DNA of 64,000 nucleotides from Lates calcarifer (Eukaryota > Chordata > Actinopteri > Centropomidae). The position numbers and the translations under genes were made by a program. Under the pieces are notes generated by a model, which saw only the letters and a list, made by a program, of their open reading frames with translations, ran no database searches and was not told where the DNA came from. This document shows positions 55,701 to 64,000 of this stretch, piece after piece; the stretch's first letter is position 1, and every line of letters starts with the position of its first letter. The stretch is from contig NC_066853.1 of assembly GCF_001640805.2 (NCBI RefSeq), forward strand, positions 21,413,242 to 21,477,241, given 5' to 3'.

Positions 55701-58541
55701 CTGCAGAGAGGGTCAAGAGGGTTTGTAGGTATTTACACTTTTAAATATGTCCATATCTCCTTATTTTGCCTTCCTTACAGGACAGTGTTCAGCCAGTTAT
55801 AATAAAGGAGGAAGGATTGGAAGCGTTGGCTGACCAGGTATCCTCTGATTCTGGTCAGTGCAGAGACGAAGTGGGTCAAGACGACGATGACGATCCAGAC
55901 TACCAGGTTGATTTCTTGATTATCTCAATAGTTTTGTGTATTCTGTCTGTTGAAGAGTTTAACATGCTTTTCATAATTAAAAACTGTGTCTTAAAGGCCA
56001 GTCTGTGAAAGCATGTAATAAACTACACCTGGTAAAAGAGAATACTGCTTTCTAGCCCGTGTATAATGAAATAAGCGTCAGCCCACCATGACCAAAATCA
56101 AGAAAAGAAAAACCTGGTTAGAGGAAATGAATGACGAAAACCTAAATTTTTTTTGTCAGCTAGAGCCAGAAGATCTAGACGATGGCGACCCAGGATACAC
56201 CGCGAGACCTAAACGCGTTGTGAAGCCCAAGTCTCACCGAGGTCGGGCGAAGAAGGAGAGTCAGAACCAGCAGCCTCTGAGCTGCAAACACTGCAGGAAA
56301 ACCTTCACCAAGCTGCTGCAGCTCAAAGCCCACCAAGCCGTCCACGGAGCCAACACAGAGAAGCCCTTTCATTGCTCTCAGTGTGGCAGAGGTTTTTCAT
56401 TCCAGCGCAGCCTCAACGCACACATGCTACTGCACACAGGTGAGTGTGTGACATCACCTTATAAAGTTGTTTACCTGTTTGTTCACCTTATAAACCTACA
56501 TAGGAATCATATTTACACATTCATTTGTATTCCTGGCTTGGTAGTGATCCTGCTGTTGCTGGAAATGGGGTTGATGGGAGCAATCAGACCATACACTAAA
56601 ATTTGGTTAAGACAAAATGGTAGGAGCTAAAAGATAATTAGACCTGCAGAAAAGGGCAATAATTTTTCTGTATTGGTGTGTGCAAGTGACTACTTTCACA
56701 TTACATCTAGTCATGTGATTTGTGCTCATAAAGATGTTTATTAGGGCAGATAAAAAAATGCATATTACCCATGACGCCTGCAGTATGCCGTATTCTGTCA
56801 GTGTAACAACACTACAATTTCCCATATACAGGTGAGAGACCACACACCTGTGAGGTTTGTGGGAAGGGTTTCACCCTGAAGCAGCTCCTGAGGAACCACC
56901 AGCGCCTCCACGCTGAGGTCCGGCCGTTTCGCTGTGAACAGTGCGGGAAGAGCTTCTACAGAGCCCACGGCCTGAAAATGCACCAGATGGTCCACACTGG
57001 AGAGCGGGCCTATAACTGCCAGTACTGCAACAAAAGCTTCACAATACAAGGCAACCTACAGCGTCACCTGCGCATACACACGGGGGAAAAGCCATTCAGG
57101 TGCGAGACCTGTGGGAAAAGCTTCAACCAGGCCGACACCCTGAAAGGCCACCAGCGGATACACACCGGTGAGCGTCCATTTAGCTGTGAGACCTGCGGCA
57201 AGTGTTTCATCCAGAAGAGCGCCTTGAAGATGCACCAGAAGACCTCTCACTCAGGCGAGAACACACTGGCTTGCGTGGCGTGCGGCACAACAGTGGCCTG
57301 CGTCGACTCGCTACGCAAACACCTCCAGACGCACGCGGCAACCATCCCGTGCACGTGTGTGCTCTGCGGCAGACGGCTCAGCTCCATAACCGACCTGCGC
57401 TCGCACCAGCAGCACCACACAGTGGACAGGCCGCACAGCTGTGGGCTCTGCGGGAAGAGTTTCAAGTCGTCCAGTTACCTGAAGATTCACCTGAAGACGC
57501 ACAGCGGGGAGAGGCCCTTCTCCTGCGACATCTGTGGTCGAATGTTTACACAGCACAGCAGCCTTAAATCGCATCAGGTAGGTTAATGCTGACTCTTTTT
57601 TTCCATAATGCACAGGTTCAACGGATTCTCTTGTGTGGAGAAAAGATATCCTCATCCCTGTCATTTGTAGTTGGCATGAAAATAAAAATGTGTTGCTTGT
57701 AACAACATGTTTGAGCACTCTCAAAACTTCTAAGTAGTTCCCAAAAAAGAGCATTAAGCAGTCAAAGATTTAGACCACATTAACCACAACAGATTTAATT
57801 TTGTGCAGTAGAAATTGATAAACAGGATAAGGATACACAGACCTGATGTAAGGGTGACATAGTGGTGTTACCAATTTGGATAAAAAATTATAATATGATT
57901 TTTTGATTTATTCATAATACTTGTTTTTGGCCACATGTAGTGGATGAAGTTCGCACCTTGCTGCTATGATGTAAAGGAGTACTCAGGCACCCCGTCATTG
58001 CTCTTTTATGTGGTTACATATTCACACTTCCTGTCAAATGCTACTGGTAGTGTAAATTAGAAACAAAAAATGCTCTAAAATTGACCCATTTTGTGCACCA
58101 AGTTTTATGTCAATATAAGCTGAGTTAATTCTCTAAACAGGAGACAGACTGACTTTAACTATTAAGATAGAGAATAATTTCAGGGCCAGGCACACACAGC
58201 CATTAGTATTTTGAACACATCAGATGGTTTGAAAAGATGTGGATGTAATTTTTTTAAGCTTCTCTCCTCCAAAGGTCGTTCACACAGGAGAGAAACCGTT
58301 CAGCTGCGACACATGTGGGAAATGTTTCAGCAACACGGGCAACCTGAACAGACACCAGCGTATCCACACCGGGGAGAAGCCGTTCAGCTGCGACACCTGT
58401 GGACGCAGCTTCAACCAGGGCAACAGCCTTAAGGCCCACCAGCAGATACACACTGGGGAGAAACAGTTTATGTGCGACAAGTGCGGGAAGAGTTTCTCCT
58501 ACCTGAGGAACCTGAAGGACCACAAGTGTTTCTACGTCTGA
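52598..58541 (+). CDS. C2H2 zinc-finger protein 3 (14 fingers, 640 aa, 8 exons)
   Basis: Exons 52598-52711, 53644-53742, 54628-54847, 55199-55269, 55781-55906, 56160-56439, 56832-57577 and 58275-58541 join in phase. ATG 52598 has A at -3. Residues 1-71 form the shared N-terminal module and 72-95 a coiled-coil helix. A Glu/Gly/Arg-rich linker follows. Residues 174-180 (VIIKEEG) contain a consensus SUMO-acceptor site at Lys177, followed by an acidic run (DDDDDPDYQ) and a basic run ([15 protein letters not shown]) resembling a nuclear localisation signal. Fourteen fingers follow from about residue 245. Fingers 8 and 9 are diverged in their hydrophobic core, finger 7 has HX4H spacing, and the last is C2HC. 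Two introns cut the finger array, unlike in genes 1 and 2. SUMO-dependent repression is a possible inference only. Confidence 0.9.
53026..53035 (-). promoter_or_regulatory. YY1-like site, zinc-finger gene 3 intron 1
   Basis: CGCCATTTTG (reverse CAAAATGGCG), 315 bp after exon 1. Confidence 0.45.
53255..53302 (+). mobile_element. Fragment of a teleost repeat
   Basis: AGTGATGGAAAGTACATTTA followed by CTCGAGTACTGTA matches, as I recall it, the start of a common teleost repeat with AGTACATTTACTCAAGTACT. Confidence 0.4.
53644..53742 (+). CDS. Zinc-finger gene 3, exon 2: second helix
   Basis: 33 codons, phase 0/0, after GTTCCCATCAG and before GTACGT. It encodes [20 protein letters not shown], aligning with LAREATRKISAIFSQLSSLL of gene 2. 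Confidence 0.88.
54110..54375 (+). mobile_element. Dispersed repeat family A, copy 8
   Basis: GGGCTGCAACTGATACTTAC, CATTTTCTCAATTAATCGCT, AGTTTGGTCTATAAAACATC and CCATTACAATTTCC. A GATACTTACT unit is repeated near its start (54110-54165). Confidence 0.65.
54628..54847 (+). CDS. Zinc-finger gene 3, exon 3: coiled-coil helix and Glu/Arg-rich linker
   Basis: 73 codons plus 1 nt, after TTCTGTAG and before GTGATG. It encodes [20 protein letters not shown]. Confidence 0.88.
55199..55269 (+). CDS. Zinc-finger gene 3, exon 4
   Basis: 2 nt plus 23 codons, after ATTTTCACAG and before GTAAAT. It encodes [16 protein letters not shown]. Short linker; the phases fit on both sides. Confidence 0.78.
55499..55600 (+). 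mobile_element. Fragment of a teleost DNA-transposon-like repeat
   Basis: CCATATCGCCAAAAATATGT, GGACACCCAAACACTTCACC and TATGTGACTGTTGAACATG resemble the end of a fish repeat with a GCCAAAAGTATGTGGACACC start. Short and decayed. Confidence 0.5.
55781..55906 (+). CDS. Zinc-finger gene 3, exon 5: SUMO-motif and acidic exon
   Basis: 42 codons, phase 0/0, after CCTTCCTTACAG; the donor is GTTGAT. It encodes [16 protein letters not shown], with the IKEE SUMO consensus common in teleost zinc-finger linkers, then DDDDDPDYQ. Confidence 0.85.
56160..56439 (+). CDS. Zinc-finger gene 3, exon 6: basic region and fingers 1-2
   Basis: 93 codons plus 1 nt, after TTTTTTTTGTCAG and before GTGAGT. It ends in the linker after finger 2 (HTG split). 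Confidence 0.92.
56832..57577 (+). CDS. Zinc-finger gene 3, exon 7: fingers 3-11
   Basis: 2 nt plus 248 codons, after CCCATATACAG and before GTAGGT. It breaks inside finger 11, between the two zinc-binding histidines (SHQ|VVH). Confidence 0.93.
57578..58274 (+). other. Intron 7 of zinc-finger gene 3 (697 bp)
   Basis: AT-rich, with nothing recognised. It separates fingers 11 and 12. Confidence 0.8.
58275..58541 (+). CDS. Zinc-finger gene 3, exon 8: end of finger 11 and fingers 12-14
   Basis: 88 codons and TGA, after CCTCCAAAG. Fingers 12 and 13 are very similar to each other ([20 protein letters not shown]). Confidence 0.93.
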   Translation, partial: VVHTGEKPFSCDTCGKCFSNTGNLNRHQRIHTGEKPFSCDTCGRSFNQGNSLKAHQQIHTGEKQFMCDKCGKSFSYLRNLKDHKCFYV

Positions 58542-58614
58542 TGCGAAACTGCAAAGACACCTGGTGGCCCTGGTGGCAGAGCAGAGGGCGTAAGCTTCTT
58601 TGTGCCTGGTGAGA

Positions 58615-58620
58615 AATAAA
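58615..58620 (+). promoter_or_regulatory. Poly(A) signal of zinc-finger gene 3
   Basis: AATAAA 74 bp after the stop. Confidence 0.55.
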
Positions 58621-59861
58621 TGGATGGACTAGGATTTTCACTGTTAAGCTGTCAAGGAAAGTGGTAAGTATAGATTCAGTGTGGAGTTCAGATGAGAGAA
58701 CTAATAAATTAGTGGAGACAGTTACTGTGTATACTATCACAGTCAACGGTTTAAGAGCCTTGGGTGAGCAGCTATTTGTGTTTTAAGTTGCAGATATTTA
58801 CCTAATACTGTTCTTCAGACAGACTTGCAGTGGGAGAAACAGGTATGATATTCTTCAAAAAGATACTGGAAAAACAACATTTAAGAGCAATCAACTATAA
58901 GGAGTACACCTAATAATCCTGAGATCATGTAAGAAAGAATTTGCCGGTAAATTACAGAAAATAGTCAAAACTAAGGAGAGCAGTTGGACAGGGAGAAAAG
59001 AATAACTGAAAAATATAATGGTTTCACTTGAGGAACTTGCATGTACCAAGAGCCTTTTAGTCCTCTATCTGAATGCATTTGTGAACAGAGTGTGCTGGTA
59101 GATGTCTGAAAGGTCTGAGCACAGTTGAATGAACAGACTTCTCAATGAAGATTGGCTGTGTAGGCTACTAAAAAAACTTAAACTGCCCCTTAGAATTAAA
59201 TGGACTGGCTAATTGCTTGTTTTTTGACTAACAGAATGGATGTGAATTTTATATTTTTGTATCGGAGCAGACCCAATTAATAGACTTTTTCAAATACAGG
59301 TTTATTGTACACAGGATCTAGAACTTTTGGCCTAATGACCAATGTGGCAAATGGATTTAAAAGTTTACAGTACATTCTCATTACTTTCAGAGTCCTAGTT
59401 TTACTAGAAGTAGCATGAACAACCTTACCAGCCACAGTTAAAATTTGGCAGTATTTTCCTGGCAGCTGTTAAATTCCAACCCTGATCCATAAAGACTATG
59501 AAAGTGTGACTAACTGATTTTATTGTGTTTAGCTTTTTTCAGGATTTTAAACAACCGTATTTAAGTTTTAGGACTTTTGAGACTTCTTCAAGTTGGTTAA
59601 ACCATTATCTGTCTTTTTCCAAACATAATTTAAGGTGATAAATAAATTACTGAAAAACAACTGTGAGTTTTTGGAAACAAAGTTGTCTTGTATGCATTAG
59701 AAGAACTGATAGGCTGATTGACAAAATACACAAACAGACAAACAGTCATTTTGTAAGAATGTTTCATCTGTAACTTCTCCTGTGGGGTGTGTATTTGTTA
59801 CATCTCAGCTTTTTGACTGTGAGTCAAAATGATAAACACTGAAATTCAAATTTTGTGGGGT

Positions 59862-59867
59862 TTTATT
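59862..59867 (-). promoter_or_regulatory. Candidate poly(A) signal of the LRR gene
   Basis: Reverse-strand AATAAA about 300 bp past the stop. Confidence 0.4.
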
Positions 59868-60169
59868 TTTCTTTCATTGACTTTAATAATGTGTTGTAAG
59901 ACACTTAAAAAGGGTAAAATCTCTCTCCTTTTGACTGGTATATTGACACGACTGGATGCACACACAAGCACACTCAACAGTTCACAAACTACTCCCCTGT
60001 CATCAAGCCAGTTTTGACAGCATTTATGAACACATCAATGCATCTATTGATATTCAAACTTACAGTGTACTAGATTCAGAGACAAATATTTTAAAACCAA
60101 GAGCAATCATGAAACGCAAAGAAAGGAGAAAAAACAGTTACAGAGAATGAAACCACAAACCAAAGGATG

Positions 60170-62041
60170 TCATGATGGGCTGATGGCTATGAAAAACATC
60201 ATGAGCAGATTGAATATTTCTAGTAGAAACAAAGATGATGAGTTTGTAGCATTTGAAATGCAATAATCTTGTAACAGGGGAGGCATTGCTGGGTCTAGGA
60301 GCACTTTATCCTCAGAAACAGAGTCTGATGGCGAATAGGAGAAGCAGATAGGCTGATCTACTAGCTTGTCTCTGTGCATGTTGACCCAGCAGCTGATGTA
60401 GAGAATGCGTACAGAGGTGCATTCCCACAAATTATCTGACAGATCTACAGCTTTAAGCTTTTTCAAAGGCTCTAAAACCCTATTCTCCATAGCTCTGAGC
60501 TTGTTGGACTTCAAACTCAATTTATGGAGGTTTCTAAGTCCTTGAAAAACATCGGGCTGCAGGTGATCCAGCTTGTTTTCACCCAAGTTTAGCTCTGTTA
60601 GCTTCAAAAGCCGGGCAAAGAGCTGAGGATGCAAACTACTCAGGTTGTTGTTCTGTAACAGAAGCCTGCGGAGGTTGTGGAGGTGATGGAAGGTGTTGAA
60701 AGGGATGTCATGGAGCTGATTGAAGTTCAGCCTGAGCTCTTTAAGGTGGGTTAACCCTACAAAGTCATCAGGAGACAGCTCTGAGAGATGATTGTTGTTC
60801 AGATCCAGTGTTGTAAGAATTGTTAGATTCATGAACAGGCTTGTAGGAAGTTTACTTATATAGTTTCCATCTAGGTTTAATTTTTTTAAATCAATAAGGT
60901 CTCTGAATTGATCTGAGTGTAAGGAAGAGAGGTGGTTATTGGAGAGCCTCAGTGAAAGTACTCTCACCAAACCATGGAAGACTGAGTGGTGTAGAGAGCT
61001 GATATGGTTGTCATTGAGGTCTACCTCCCTGAGGTGATTCATCCTGTGGAAAAGTCCTTTGGGAAGGTGGCTCAGAGCATTGTGCTCCAAGTACAGGTTC
61101 TGTAGTGACTTGAGCTTGGTGAACAGAGCAGGATGGAGCTCCAGGATGCGGTTGTACGACAGCTGTAGCTCATTGAGTCTGGACAGCGAATCAAATACTC
61201 CATCTGGAAGGTCAGAGATCTGATTACTGTCCAGCTGAAGATTTTGCAGATTGGTCAAGTTACTGAATATGTCTAGAGGAAGAGAAGTCAGTCTGTTCCT
61301 GTACAAATCAAGTGACTGAAGGCTGATGAGGTCGCTGAAGACTTTTGAGGGAAGAGAATCTATGAGGTTGACACTGAGGTCCAGTTCACTCAGCATGGTC
61401 AAACCTCTCAGTGATCCCTCAGACACAGTGGTCAACTTGTTGTTGCTCAGGTCCAGATTATCCAGCAGGCTAAGTGAAGAGAAACAGTCCACTGGAAGGC
61501 TGCTGAGGTTGTTAGTCTGTAGATTCAGAAGCTCGAGCCTCTTTACATCCCTCAGTGCCTCAGTGGGGACAGTGATCAGCAGGTTACCACTCAGGTCAAG
61601 GTGTTGGAGATTTGTTGCTCCTCTGAAACTAGCCTCATCCACACTCCTGATTCTGTTATGTGACAGAACAAGTATCTTTAGCGTAGTGGAGTTCTTGAAA
61701 ACACCTTCCTCTATCTTTGTTATGTTATTGTGGCTGAGGTGGAGGTTGGCAAGGGCAAAGGCTCCTTCCAGTCCACCAACCTGTAACATTCTAATCTGGT
61801 TAAAGTTCATAATCAGTATCTTCAGATTAGCTAATCCATGGAGGAATCCGGTTGGTAGATATTCAAGCAGGTTCTCACTCAGGTCTAGTAAGGTGAGAGC
61901 AGTGCAGTTTAGGAACTGATCAGGGTGTAGAGACTTCAGGCCATTGTCACGTAGAAAGAGCTTGGACAACTTCATCATACTGGGCCAAACTGGGTTGTGT
62001 GATAGGAAGACATTCAGCTCATTCTTAGTCAGGTCCAAGTC
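60170..62041 (-). CDS. LRR gene, coding exon 2: LRRs, LRRCT, hydrophobic tail
   Basis: 624 codons with the stop, after the reverse-strand acceptor ATATCCTGTAG. It starts DLDLTKNEL, completing the LRR begun in exon 1. Several N-glycosylation sequons (NCT, NST, NLT, NAT) are present. Confidence 0.93.
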   Translation of the reverse strand, partial: DLDLTKNELNVFLSHNPVWPSMMKLSKLFLRDNGLKSLHPDQFLNCTALTLLDLSENLLEYLPTGFLHGLANLKILIMNFNQIRMLQVGGLEGAFALANLHLSHNNITKIEEGVFKNSTTLKILVLSHNRIRSVDEASFRGATNLQHLDLSGNLLITVPTEALRDVKRLELLNLQTNNLSSLPVDCFSSLSLLDNLDLSNNKLTTVSEGSLRGLTMLSELDLSVNLIDSLPSKVFSDLISLQSLDLYRNRLTSLPLDIFSNLTNLQNLQLDSNQISDLPDGVFDSLSRLNELQLSYNRILELHPALFTKLKSLQNLYLEHNALSHLPKGLFHRMNHLREVDLNDNHISSLHHSVFHGLVRVLSLRLSNNHLSSLHSDQFRDLIDLKKLNLDGNYISKLPTSLFMNLTILTTLDLNNNHLSELSPDDFVGLTHLKELRLNFNQLHDIPFNTFHHLHNLRRLLLQNNNLSSLHPQLFARLLKLTELNLGENKLDHLQPDVFQGLRNLHKLSLKSNKLRAMENRVLEPLKKLKAVDLSDNLWECTSVRILYISCWVNMHRDKLVDQPICFSYSPSDSVSEDKVLLDPAMPPLLQDYCISNATNSSSLFLLEIFNLLMMFFIAISPS

Positions 62042-62936
62042 CTACAGGATATCAGGTGTGAAAAGTTTTTAATGTTTAATTGTTTAGAAATAAAACTTCA
62101 CATTATCAATGTAAGACAAGTATGCTGGAAGCACTGGGGTATTTGTTTCAAAAAAGATAAGACTATGAGCTGAAAATGTGTTTTTTTTTTTTAAAAAAAG
62201 GCACAGCCAAAACCTTGACATTCTGAGAAATCTGCTCACTTGGAAGGTCAAGACCACTCCCATTATCTTAGCCTAGCATATCATTAGACAGAACTTGGAT
62301 CTGTCTGATGGAAATTAAATCTACTGGCCCACTAATTAACATGTTATCTCTTGTTTATTCACTGTTTATATGTTGCTTATTTCAGCTATAAATCACATAC
62401 TTAAATTCTAATTTTAAGACTGATTACCTCTCTTTGAGGCAGCCATTGGTTCTATTCTCTATGAAACAACTGAGCACTTAAAAATAATGGCAAGATGAAA
62501 CACGCACAATCTCTAGCTAATATGTCAAACCATGCTAAACCACCAGTATGGTTCTTTATTGTGGGTTCAGTTTCTTACTGTTGTGCTGCAGGAAACACCC
62601 AAAAGAATGTAAAAAAAAAAAAAAATGTAACATGGGACTTTCCTGCATGCAGGAGTCTTTAAGAAACAGGCCATTTATTTTCAAAAGCGTGTCATTTTCA
62701 GTCTGCTGTATGTTTCATACCCGCAGCTTCTCCAACCCACGCCTGGGTATTTCCTGTATCTTGTTGTATGAGATATACAACTTCTCAGCGTCCTCGGGCA
62801 GTTCGGGGATCAGGTCCAATCCTTTCTCCTGACATGTAATTGAGGTCAGGTTGTGCAGACATTGGCAGGCTGGGGGGCAGAGGTCTGATGCCCACACCAA
62901 GAGGATAAGGGAGGCCAGAGTTAAGGCTTCCAGCAT
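60170..62936 (-). CDS. Secreted or GPI-anchored leucine-rich-repeat protein (695 aa, 2 coding exons)
   Basis: Coding exons 62721-62936 and 60170-62041 (reverse strand) join in phase 0 within a LRR. Residues 1-17 are a signal peptide (hydrophobic ALTLASLILLVWAS). Residues 20-35 are an LRRNT cap with CX3CXCX8C cysteines. About 22-24 LRRs of 24 residues follow, of the form LxxLxLxxNxLxxLpxxxFxxL, to about residue 608. The C-terminal cap (about 608-666) has four cysteines but a CTSVRILYISCW core in place of the usual CDC. Residues 676-695 are hydrophobic and follow small polar residues (NATNSSS), so a GPI-attachment signal or a C-terminal membrane segment is likely. It resembles CPN2, LRRC15, GP5 and GPIb-type extracellular LRR proteins; no orthologue can be named with confidence. 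It is probably an extracellular binding protein. Confidence 0.88.
62042..62720 (-). other. LRR gene coding intron (679 bp)
   Basis: AT-rich, with A/T runs at 62181-62199 and 62611-62625. Nothing else was seen. Confidence 0.8.
62721..62936 (-). CDS. LRR gene, coding exon 1: signal peptide, LRRNT, first LRR
   Basis: 72 codons, phase 0 at the donor (GTATGA on the reverse strand). The ATG is preceded by a 24-nt leader to an acceptor (TTCTCCAG) at 62961-62962. Confidence 0.88.
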
Positions 62937-62960
62937 GGCTGACTACAGCAGAGAACAAAC

Positions 62961-63529
62961 CTGGAGAACAGGAGAAATGAAACACTACAATGTTGTTTCA
63001 TTCAAAAGTGTTTTATACAGCCACAAAAAAATTAGATCAATGTTTTAAATTGATCAAGGTGTGAAAGAATTAAGTAAATTAGAAATCACTGATCTAAAAC
63101 AGCCTAAATTTCACATTACACCTAATATTTGGTCCTAAGTATTCTCTACAGTGTTTAATTTATGTTCTGAAGGGATTTTTTGTTTTTTGTTTTTTCATTT
63201 TGTATTCCTTGAACCATCATGATTTGCATGATTTGTGAAGACACAGTTAGGCAAAAACAGAAGTTAACATTTTTATGACACACTAATGGATGAAAATCAG
63301 TTGTTATTTAAAAGGCTTTACTGTATTGTATAATGAAAAAATCTTAACACTTTTGCAAACAATGATTATTTATGTAAAAATTATATAGTATAAAAATATA
63401 TATTGTATTAATTACAATTTAAATAGCTTCAAGATTAATATTTTATACAGGCTTATACAATAATCTATTCAGTAAAAGATTTTCAGGTGTTAGTCTTTTT
63501 TTGAAATTTGATTTTAAATCAAAACTTAC
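62961..63529 (-). other. LRR gene leader intron
   Basis: Very AT-rich, with no ORF or repeat that I recognise. Confidence 0.5.
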
Positions 63530-63602
63530 CACTGATGTGAAGGCAGTGAAGTAGGTTTCTGTTGCAGGATGGTTCTGCTGACAACTGAGATTGCAGACTG
63601 TC
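63530..63602 (-). other. LRR gene, probable non-coding first exon
   Basis: On the reverse strand a good donor (GTAAGT) follows 63530, and a TATAAG box at 63628-63633 sits about 30 bp before the proposed start near 63602. The exon would splice to the acceptor at 62961. It contains no start codon leading into the frame. Confidence 0.5.
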
Positions 63603-63627
63603 TTTGTACGTGATTGTGGAGGTTGCT

Positions 63628-63657
63628 CTTATACATTTATCTGCTGCAAAGGAAGTG
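63628..63657 (-). promoter_or_regulatory. LRR gene core promoter: TATA-like box and ETS-like site
   Basis: TATAAG (reverse strand, 63628-63633) and AAAGGAAGTG (forward strand, 63648-63657), an ETS/PU.1-type core just upstream. TTTCC cores recur at 63659-63700. Expression in blood cells would fit but is inference. Confidence 0.4.
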
Positions 63658-64000
63658 CATTTTCCTTGAACAGCTGCAAAGAACAGGAAACTATTTTCTG
63701 GTCAAACCAATGTGGTAATAGGCTCACGTCTGTGTCAAATGTCTGCTGAACACAGTGCAGGTACTTTGATACTAGAATACTAGATTTATCATTGTACTTT
63801 GTACTTTGTCATATGAGATAAATATTGTACTTAATACTGAGTACTATATGAAAATGTAGGCTGGTCCTCACCAGCAGCAAGAAGACAACTGTATGATGTA
63901 ATTTTTATTCATAAAGGCCTCATGCAAAAGCTCCCTCAGTATATCACTTCCCTTCTCAAATGTAAGAATAGAAAACCAGACTGGTTTCACTGTAGTTCAT
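63658..64000. other. 5' flank of the LRR gene
   Basis: Contains ACTTTGTACT and related units (63755-63850) that may be a decayed fish repeat of the TACTTTA-rich type. No gene was seen. Confidence 0.5.

Larger units (their letters stand above)
52712..56831 (+). other. Introns 1-6 of zinc-finger gene 3
   Basis: Intron 1 has a YY1-like site (53026-53035) and a fish repeat fragment near 53255. Intron 2 has a dispersed repeat copy (54110-54375). Intron 4 has another repeat fragment (55499-55600). Introns 3, 5 and 6 show nothing distinctive. The coding exons in this span are listed separately. Confidence 0.7.
58542..60169. other. Region between convergent genes
   Basis: 3' UTRs of zinc-finger gene 3 (+) and the LRR gene (-), plus AT-rich spacer. 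No further gene was seen. A reverse-strand AATAAA lies at 59862-59867. Confidence 0.7.

Noticed and set aside
41316..58541. KRAB or FiNZ identity for the zinc-finger N-termini
   Set aside because: No KRAB-A core (such as DVAVYFS) or FiNZ-type acidic start is present; the shared module is different.
61326..61919. Forward-strand open frame of 197 codons opposite the LRR exon
   Set aside because: Antisense shadow of repeated LRR codons; Leu/Ser/Arg-rich, with no independent support.

Overview
This 64 kb window is vertebrate DNA from a ray-finned fish, most likely a percomorph teleost. The evidence is GT-AG introns, long AT-rich introns full of microsatellites, interspersed repeats I recognise as common in percomorph genomes, and a brain-type beta-spectrin whose sequence is fish-like. 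No prokaryotic, viral, rRNA, tRNA or CRISPR feature was recognised.

Region 1 (about 1-37.5 kb, + strand) holds the 3' half of a beta-IV spectrin gene (sptbn4). Nineteen coding exons (3429-34026) join with consistent phases into 1,422 codons: spectrin repeats 10-17, a long disordered region with three ERQxSSE motifs (the beta-IV hallmark), a PH domain split by four exons, and a charged tail. A GC- and pyrimidine-rich segment at about 1.6-2.66 kb ends in a good splice donor. It looks like the promoter and first exon of the short Sigma6-type isoform, which starts at repeat 10. Actin-binding domain and repeats 1-9 would lie to the left of the window.

Region 2 (about 37.5-41.2 kb) is intergenic, with old repeats and no gene seen.

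Region 3 (41.3-58.6 kb, + strand) is a tandem cluster of three multi-C2H2 zinc-finger genes with 17, 15 and 14 fingers (815, 663 and 640 aa). None has a KRAB, SCAN, BTB or ZAD domain that I recognise. All three instead share an N-terminal module of two helices followed by a coiled coil, and all end in a C2HC finger. Genes 1 and 2 are near-collinear paralogues; gene 3 is more diverged and has its finger array cut by introns.

Region 4 (60.2-63.6 kb, - strand), convergent with the cluster, is a two-coding-exon gene for a secreted or GPI-anchored leucine-rich-repeat protein (695 aa: signal peptide, LRRNT, about 22 LRRs, unusual LRRCT, hydrophobic C-terminus) with an upstream non-coding exon and a TATA-like box.

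The genes do not form a pathway: a membrane-skeleton protein, a cluster of probable DNA-binding regulators and a cell-surface LRR protein are simply neighbours. The most unusual signals are the shared zinc-finger N-terminal module, three RFX X-box palindromes inside sptbn4, a zero-length-exon (recursive-splice-like) site in the PH-domain intron, a TGATG overlap between an upstream ORF and the candidate Sigma6 start, and the lamprey-VLR/GPIb-like C-terminal cap of the LRR protein.
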